Shown here in pieces: positions 6,678 to 11,123 of a DNA stretch of 11,123 bases. The notes below the pieces were generated by a model that did not search any database, was not told the origin of the DNA, and saw nothing but the letters and a program-made list of their open reading frames with translations. The stretch's first letter is position 1, and each line of letters begins with the position of its first letter. The position numbers and the translations under genes are program-made. Origin of the DNA: JARYMI01 sp037444845 (GTDB lineage Bacteria > Acidobacteriota > Aminicenantia > Aminicenantales > UBA8522); contig JBBILQ010000114.1 in assembly GCA_037444845.1 (NCBI GenBank), positions 1 to 11,123 on the forward strand, in the 5' to 3' direction.

Positions 6678-7717
6678 ACATACAGGAGCCCTATCCGATC
6701 CGGGTGTACCACTGCCTGGCGTTGGACCCGATCCACGTCGGGACCGGAGGCGGTCGGTTGGGGCAGGTTGATCTGACCATCGTGCGGGAACCGGGCACGA
6801 ACTTGCCCAAGGTCCCCGGATCCAGCCTTGCTGGGTCGGCCCGAGCCTACACAGCGATGGCAACCGAACGGTACAGACGATCGACCCCCATGGTCGGTTA
6901 CGTGAGCTGCGCCGGAAAGGGTGGTGCCGAAGGAGCGGAGCATTGCGGCGAGATGGACTGCTCCGTCTGCGTGACCTACGGCTTCACCATCGGCCCCCAG
7001 AACCGCAGTTTCCACGGCCTGGCCCAGTTCTATGACGCCCAGATTCTCTTCTTCCCTGTCCACAGTATGGTAGGACCGGTATGGGTGACGTCAGCGGGTG
7101 TGCTAGCTGATGCCGACTACAAGGTGCAGGACGAGCTAAAAGTAACTGGACACAAGGGCCGCACCGTTCCCAGCTTGGTCCCTAAACCAAGGGCCGAAGG
7201 CCGTCGCTGGGGTCTCAACCTGGGCTGGCTGTTTCTGGATGTGGAGGGTGATAACTTGGACGTAGAGACCATCTGGACGGGTCTGAAACTTCCAGACACC
7301 TTGGCCCGAATCAAGAACCGGCTGGTGCTAGTGTCAGACGACCTGTTCAGTTTGGTGGTGAACAGCAACTTGGAGGTCCGCACGTCGGTCTCCATTAACC
7401 CAGACACAGGCGCGGCAGAAGAGGGAGCTCTCTTCACTTACGAGGCCCTGCCCCGGGGGACGGTGCTCCGCTTCCCGGTGGTCTACCACAACCCCCAGCA
7501 TTACGTCTTTCCGGTGTGGGCGGAGAAAAAGGACGGAAAAGGCGAGGTGAAGCCAACGCCATTCCCGTCCGACCGGGGCGCGGCCTGGGTGGAGGAGCAG
7601 GTGGTAGCCGGCCTGCGGCTGATGAAGTACCTGGGCGTTGGAGGTATGGGCACCCGCGGCTTTGGTCGGCTGCACATCCTGAACCTGCCGCCGGAGAAGG
7701 CAGAAGGAGGGCAATAA
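6674..7717 (+). CDS. cmr4: Cmr4 (Cas7) backbone subunit and target-RNA nuclease
   Basis: A 347-residue Cmr4-type Cas7, expected in several copies along the crRNA, where each copy cuts target RNA at six-base steps. The N-terminus has the family pattern PIHVGTGGGRLGQVDLTI (19-36). Asp33 matches the catalytic Asp of Cmr4 (Asp26 in Pyrococcus). The RAMP motif is VPGSSLAGSARAY (47-59), where the common Lys of GSSLKG is Ala. A cysteine set (Cys79, Cys91, Cys96, Cys99) resembles the zinc site of Cmr4/Csm3. The glycine-rich loop is LGVGGMGTRGFG (320-331). The ATG overlaps the cas10 stop (ATGA) and follows AGGAGG (6661-6666). An in-frame extension to 6188 lies inside cas10 and is not used. Cleavage activity should be intact. 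Confidence 0.92.
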   Translation: MNIQEPYPIRVYHCLALDPIHVGTGGGRLGQVDLTIVREPGTNLPKVPGSSLAGSARAYTAMATERYRRSTPMVGYVSCAGKGGAEGAEHCGEMDCSVCVTYGFTIGPQNRSFHGLAQFYDAQILFFPVHSMVGPVWVTSAGVLADADYKVQDELKVTGHKGRTVPSLVPKPRAEGRRWGLNLGWLFLDVEGDNLDVETIWTGLKLPDTLARIKNRLVLVSDDLFSLVVNSNLEVRTSVSINPDTGAAEEGALFTYEALPRGTVLRFPVVYHNPQHYVFPVWAEKKDGKGEVKPTPFPSDRGAAWVEEQVVAGLRLMKYLGVGGMGTRGFGRLHILNLPPEKAEGGQ

Positions 7718-7719
7718 CT

Positions 7720-8130
7720 ATGGCCGATGATCGCACCAATATGGAGGCCCGCTGCGCGCACTACGGCAGCGAGATCGTGAAGAACCGAGGCCCCAAGGAG
7801 CGAGCCAAGCGCCTGGAGACCATCACGCGCAACGCGCTGGGGGTGATGCGCGAAGAGGGCCTGTTCGCCTTCTACCTTTACCTCAAGTACCGCGGTCTGA
7901 AGAGAAAGGCAGGCGGTGGTCAAGAAGACGAAGGGGGTCACCTCGTCTGGAACCAGGTTAAAGCCCTATGGCAGGACGAGGCCATCGGCCCGCTGCTGGG
8001 CGGCGAGGGCGACGACCGCGAGCAGGTCATCAAGCTCACCGAGGGCCTCTACGACGTGCTCCTAGCGCGGGAAGTCACTGAGCGAGCCCTCGTCTACGCC
8101 CTCTACGGTCTACGGGCGGAGCGGCAGTGA
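7720..8130 (+). CDS. cmr5: Small subunit of the type III complex (Cmr5/Cas11-like)
   Basis: A 136-residue, mostly helical protein in the place of the small subunit Cas11 (Cmr5), whose copies form the inner filament facing the target strand. Helical segments such as ERAKRLETITRNALGVMREE (33-52) and GLFAFYLYLKYRGLK (53-67) recall the Cmr5 pattern of a helix followed by NGLAQTLAFL, and the C-terminal helix ends LVYALYGLRAERQ. There is no catalytic motif, as expected. Identification rests on size, helical character and position between cmr4 and cas5. It is two bases after cmr4, with AGGAGGG eight bases before the ATG. Its stop overlaps the next start (GTGA). Confidence 0.78.
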   Translation: MADDRTNMEARCAHYGSEIVKNRGPKERAKRLETITRNALGVMREEGLFAFYLYLKYRGLKRKAGGGQEDEGGHLVWNQVKALWQDEAIGPLLGGEGDDREQVIKLTEGLYDVLLAREVTERALVYALYGLRAERQ

Positions 8131-9035
8131 CGTCCTGGCAAGCGTATGGCCTCACCTACAAGGCACAGTCGCCCGTGCTCCTGGGGCGGCACCCCCTGGG
8201 CTTCATCCAACGCACCCGTTACTACGCCCCGGGCTGGACACTGTGGGGGGCTATCACAGCCCAGTTGACGCGGGCCTGTCTCCCCAAGGCCACAGGAAAG
8301 GACTACGAGGCGGTGGGCCGCTTCGTGGCAGAGAATCTGCCCACATCTTACGCCTTCATCCTGGTTGACGGAAAACCGACCTGGCCCGACTTCATTGATG
8401 GACGGCTGCACTACGGACCGCTAGCCGCCGCAGAGTTTGAGGCTCGCTTCGTAACGTCTTGGGGGCAGACTGCCGTAGCTCCGGGGAGCCTTACTGCCCA
8501 GACTGGCACGCTGCATGAAACAGAGGCGCTGACGGCGCATGACCTGGTGAGCGGTGAGCGAGTCCGCTGGCGGTTCACCCTCTACGTTCGACAGCCCTGG
8601 CAGGGCGTGGGTTCGACGCTGAAGGACCTGAAACTGGAAGACGTGCTAGCAGCCCTGAAGAGTCTGACCTTGGGTGCGGACCGAGGGTATGGCCTGGGGC
8701 GCCTGGAGCGCGAGGGGGAATCAGAGCTGCAGCCAGTTAAGGGTAGAGAATGGCCTCGGCCGGTGGAGTGGGATCCAGCGGAGCGTGTGCTGCGGGCACA
8801 TGTGCCCCTGGAAGACATTCCCGGTGAGGCGGTGCAAGGCCGGGCCGAGCCAATCCCCTGGCGTTGGTGGCAGAACTCTCCAAGCAAAGACGGTTGGGGG
8901 CCCGGGCAACTGCGTGATCTGCAGCTTTTCTACAGGCCTGGGAGCCAGGTAGAACTGGAAACTTGGGAGCCGGTTGTAGGACCGCGGGGGATATGGTCAA
9001 AGAAGAGGAGCGATGCTCCCCCGTCGTCATCCTGA
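8127..9035 (+). CDS. Cas5-group RAMP protein (Cmr3-like)
   Basis: A 302-residue RAMP of the Cas5 group, expected to hold the 5' handle of the crRNA next to Cas10. The N-terminus has LGRHPLGFIQRTRYYAPGW (19-37) followed by TLWGAITAQLTR, the Cas5/Cmr3 form of the RAMP loop in which a small residue pattern replaces GSSLKG. The glycine-rich loop is LGADRGYGLGRLE (182-194). A Trp-rich stretch (PIPWRWWQNS) and a polar tail follow. The start is the GTG overlapping the cmr5 stop (GTGA), with only a weak GGAG upstream, so translation is probably coupled. It is shorter than many Cmr3 or Csx10 proteins. By position it could also be called Cas5 of subtype III-C; no other gene in the window could fill that role. 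Confidence 0.75.
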   Translation: MTSWQAYGLTYKAQSPVLLGRHPLGFIQRTRYYAPGWTLWGAITAQLTRACLPKATGKDYEAVGRFVAENLPTSYAFILVDGKPTWPDFIDGRLHYGPLAAAEFEARFVTSWGQTAVAPGSLTAQTGTLHETEALTAHDLVSGERVRWRFTLYVRQPWQGVGSTLKDLKLEDVLAALKSLTLGADRGYGLGRLEREGESELQPVKGREWPRPVEWDPAERVLRAHVPLEDIPGEAVQGRAEPIPWRWWQNSPSKDGWGPGQLRDLQLFYRPGSQVELETWEPVVGPRGIWSKKRSDAPPSSS

Positions 9036-10167
9036 AACGGGCGTCGCTGGTCGGCGGGCGCGGGAGAGCCTCTTCGCCCTGTTGGTCGGAGCCGTCCTGC
9101 TCGGGTTGGCGGTGGATGGTCTCGTCCAACACTTGTGGGACATGCGGACCGGTGACCGCGGGTGGTGGATCAGTCTGGGGCTGCTCGGCGCTTCCATCCC
9201 TTTGCTGGCCTTCATCAGCATTCGGTGGGACGACCGCCGCGTTGGGCAAGCCGAGACATCAGTGGAACTGCTGTTACCGTACACCCTCTCCAGGGAGGGG
9301 AGAGTGCACCTGGGACAGCGCCGGTCCTATCCCGTCACCACCCAGGCGCGAGCGGCCTGGGCCTCGATGTTCCCACAGGGTCTGGAACTGACGGGAACGA
9401 AGGCGGCATTCGTTCAACGCATCCTCCCCGAGCACATGGATCTGGTGCGATATCTCCTCACGATCTACTCGGCCCGGTTTGGTCAGCTGTCACGACCCAA
9501 GGAAGTTGTCCACGACTGGCTAAGGATAGAACTGCCGTTGGAGAAAGTGCCCTGGGGTTCCCTTCCCCCGCCTCTGCGGGAGGTGCCGTTTGCGGAAGCG
9601 GCGAGAGAGGCTCGCCCGCAATCCCTGTGGTTGCCCAAAGGGACGATGCTGGAAGCGTTTGATCAAGGCCCCCTGCTCGTCCAACTACGTTGGCGGCCGA
9701 CGTCCTGGCGGTGGGTGTACCGATTGCTGGGGCCGCGTCGGTGGTTACCGGGGGGTGAGGTGCAGGTTCGCTGGTTAGGTCCGCTCTCTGAGGTGCCCCG
9801 GCGCGACAAGCGCTACGAGCACATGACGGCGCGGCTCGGAGATCGGCCATCCGGGGTGGAGGCGCACGTAGTGGTGACTCGACTCGTCGTGACGACACAG
9901 ACGCGCTGGAACATCTTGGAGGAGGTAGCGCGGTTCCGGGATTGGTCCTTAAACTTGGGTCTTCACTGGCAGCGGCAGATGGACTACTGGACCTGGCGGG
10001 CCTACCACTTGGAGAGAGTGGTGGACGATCTGGAGTGGAAGATCGGTTGGATGCGCAAGGGAGAGACGTCTAGTATCGTGGATAGGTTGGAGGCCATGGA
10101 AAAGCGCTTGGCTGACCTGGAAGCGCGGGGCGCGCTCGGAAGCACTCCGGCTGACGGTCGCTGCTGA
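9013..10167 (+). CDS. Unrecognised membrane protein in the cas operon (two N-terminal TM helices, C-terminal coiled coil)
   Basis: I do not recognise this 384-residue protein. After a basic N-terminus (RRHPETGVAGRRAR, 4-17) come two hydrophobic helices, about 19-39 and 51-70, joined by a short polar loop. They are followed by a charged sequence starting RWDDRR. Positive charges on both flanks place the N-terminus and the large C-terminal part in the cytoplasm. Residues 75-320 form a mixed domain with a Trp/Arg-rich patch (227-244). About 333-375 looks like a coiled coil (LERVVDDLEWKI, then RLEAMEKRLADLEARG). I see no CARF, SAVED, HEPN, PD-(D/E)XK, protease or CorA motif. It overlaps cas5 by 23 bases and ends one base before cas6, so it belongs to the operon. 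GAGGAG lies only two bases before the ATG, so initiation probably depends on coupling. Confidence 0.85.
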   Translation: MLPRRHPETGVAGRRARESLFALLVGAVLLGLAVDGLVQHLWDMRTGDRGWWISLGLLGASIPLLAFISIRWDDRRVGQAETSVELLLPYTLSREGRVHLGQRRSYPVTTQARAAWASMFPQGLELTGTKAAFVQRILPEHMDLVRYLLTIYSARFGQLSRPKEVVHDWLRIELPLEKVPWGSLPPPLREVPFAEAAREARPQSLWLPKGTMLEAFDQGPLLVQLRWRPTSWRWVYRLLGPRRWLPGGEVQVRWLGPLSEVPRRDKRYEHMTARLGDRPSGVEAHVVVTRLVVTTQTRWNILEEVARFRDWSLNLGLHWQRQMDYWTWRAYHLERVVDDLEWKIGWMRKGETSSIVDRLEAMEKRLADLEARGALGSTPADGRC

Positions 10168-10168
10168 G

Positions 10169-11041
10169 ATGCTAGTGAGCACTGCCTTGCAGCTCCGACC
10201 TAAGCGGCCGCTGTGGGATCCGCTGAACCTCGGACGGGCGGCACACGCGTGTTTTTTGCGGTTCGTCGGTCGGATTGACCCACAGCTTGCCCAATCTCTT
10301 CATCATTCGGAAGTCAACCCGTTCACGCTTTCCATACTGATGGATCAGGACTCGGATCGTCGCAGTCACCCTGCGCCTCTTTCCCGTTCTTTATGGCTCA
10401 GGATCACCAGCCTCGATGAGAGGCTCTCCGCTCTGCTTCAAGGACTGGAGCCCGAGCAAGTTGGCCCGCTGCGTCTTCTCTCCACGGAGTGCAGCGTTCT
10501 CCGAGTCCTCAGGGTTGACGAGAAGCACCCATGGGCCCGTCGGAGCACCTTCTCCGAGCTGTCCAACAACGGCTTGCTGAAGGCGAGGAGTGGCGAAACG
10601 CGGGTAGGCCTCCGGTTCGTTACCCCCACAGCCTTCTCGATAGCCGAATCCCGACTCAGCATGCCCCTTCCCTGGCCTAGACTCGTCTTCCAGTCCTTAG
10701 CTCGACACTGGAACGCGTCCTCTCCCATCCGCAGGTGGATCAACTGGCCAGAGTTCGACCTCGGCGTGTCCGTTTCCGAGCATAGGCTGCAGACCCATAG
10801 GCTCGATCTGGGTCGCTACTCCGAGGTAGGGTTCACAGGAGAGTGCTGGTACGTGGTTGACAGAGATGCCAGCCTAGCTTTGCGGCAGGCTGTCCATGCG
10901 CTCAGCGAGTTCGCGTTCTTCGCAGGGGTGGGGAAGAAGACGAGCATGGGAATGGGCGTCGCAGTTCCCGTGGAGTCGGGGAAGAGGAGGTCAAGCCCGT
11001 CCGGCGGTCAGATCGCCGGTAGGCACCCGCATCCGAGGTGA
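10169..11041 (+). CDS. cas6: Cas6 pre-crRNA endoribonuclease
   Basis: A 290-residue Cas6, which cuts the repeats of the pre-crRNA and leaves the 5' handle. The N-terminal half has PQLAQSLHHSEVNPFTLSIL (38-57). This matches PKLATYLHE of Pyrococcus Cas6, so His45 is the likely catalytic His, with His46 next to it. Later come RFVTPTAFSI, typical of the second ferredoxin fold, and GFTGECWYVV. The glycine-rich loop near the C-terminus is AGVGKKTSMGMG (252-263), the strongest Cas6 mark. The last 20 residues are a basic, Ser/Gly-rich tail. The ATG is one base after the preceding stop and no Shine-Dalgarno sequence is seen. Its position at the end of the effector operon suggests it serves this complex. 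Confidence 0.92.
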   Translation: MLVSTALQLRPKRPLWDPLNLGRAAHACFLRFVGRIDPQLAQSLHHSEVNPFTLSILMDQDSDRRSHPAPLSRSLWLRITSLDERLSALLQGLEPEQVGPLRLLSTECSVLRVLRVDEKHPWARRSTFSELSNNGLLKARSGETRVGLRFVTPTAFSIAESRLSMPLPWPRLVFQSLARHWNASSPIRRWINWPEFDLGVSVSEHRLQTHRLDLGRYSEVGFTGECWYVVDRDASLALRQAVHALSEFAFFAGVGKKTSMGMGVAVPVESGKRRSSPSGGQIAGRHPHPR

Positions 11042-11123
11042 GACGAAGGGCGTGCCCGCGGTGACGGATGCGCTCGAGAGACTGAGAATCCGCGACTCCG
11101 TCGGTCGCAGGCGGATCCCAGCG

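Noticed and set aside
5902..6681. Reverse-strand open frame of 259 codons
   Set aside because: Entirely antisense to cas10, with very high Pro/Arg/Ser/Gly content and no family signature.
11052..11123. Start of a further gene (GTG at 11052, open to the window end)
   Set aside because: Only 24 codons are visible, with no convincing ribosome binding site or recognisable sequence, so it cannot be supported.

Overview
The window is almost entirely a type III CRISPR-Cas locus on the + strand of a GC-rich bacterium (roughly 60-65% G+C by eye, GTG and ATG starts, clear Shine-Dalgarno sequences, tightly overlapping genes). I cannot name the organism. The composition and the Arg/Trp/Pro-rich proteins would suit a thermophilic or Gram-positive/Chloroflexota-like lineage, but that is only an impression.

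Layout: (1) the 3' end of cas1 and a complete cas2, joined by an ATGA overlap, form the adaptation module. (2) A 577-base non-coding interval (639-1215) holds two diverged CRISPR-repeat-like units, an 18-position inverted repeat that links the start of the putative spacer to a site about 100 bases upstream, and a 14-pair stem that would bury the ribosome binding site of the next gene. (3) An eight-gene run (1216-11041) has junctions from a 23-base overlap to a 2-base gap: cmr1, a large Cmr6-like RAMP, a 1019-residue Cas10 of the Csx11 kind, cmr4 (Cas7 backbone), a small Cmr5/Cas11-like subunit, a Cas5/Cmr3-like RAMP, an unrecognised two-helix membrane protein, and cas6.

Reading of the system: Cas6 would process pre-crRNA. 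Cmr1, the Cmr6-like protein, Cmr4, Cas11, Cas5 and Cas10 would form a Cmr-like effector complex. Cmr4 keeps the Asp that cleaves target RNA in this family, and Cas10 keeps an HD-type nuclease motif. The cyclase signature GGDD, which makes cyclic oligoadenylate in ordinary type III systems, is replaced by Ser-Pro-Asn-Leu at the aligned position. A large, divergent, cyclase-dead Cas10 with an HD domain is the mark of subtype III-C (MTH326/Csx11-like). Consistent with absent signalling, no CARF or SAVED effector is seen in the window.

The most interesting element is the membrane protein inserted between cas5 and cas6. It overlaps cas5 by 23 bases and lies one base before cas6, so it is almost certainly co-expressed with the complex. 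It has two N-terminal transmembrane helices, a predicted cytoplasmic domain and a C-terminal coiled coil, and I recognise no known family. It is a candidate for a membrane-linked output or anchoring factor of a non-signalling type III system. The structured leader between cas2 and cmr1 is the second place to look.
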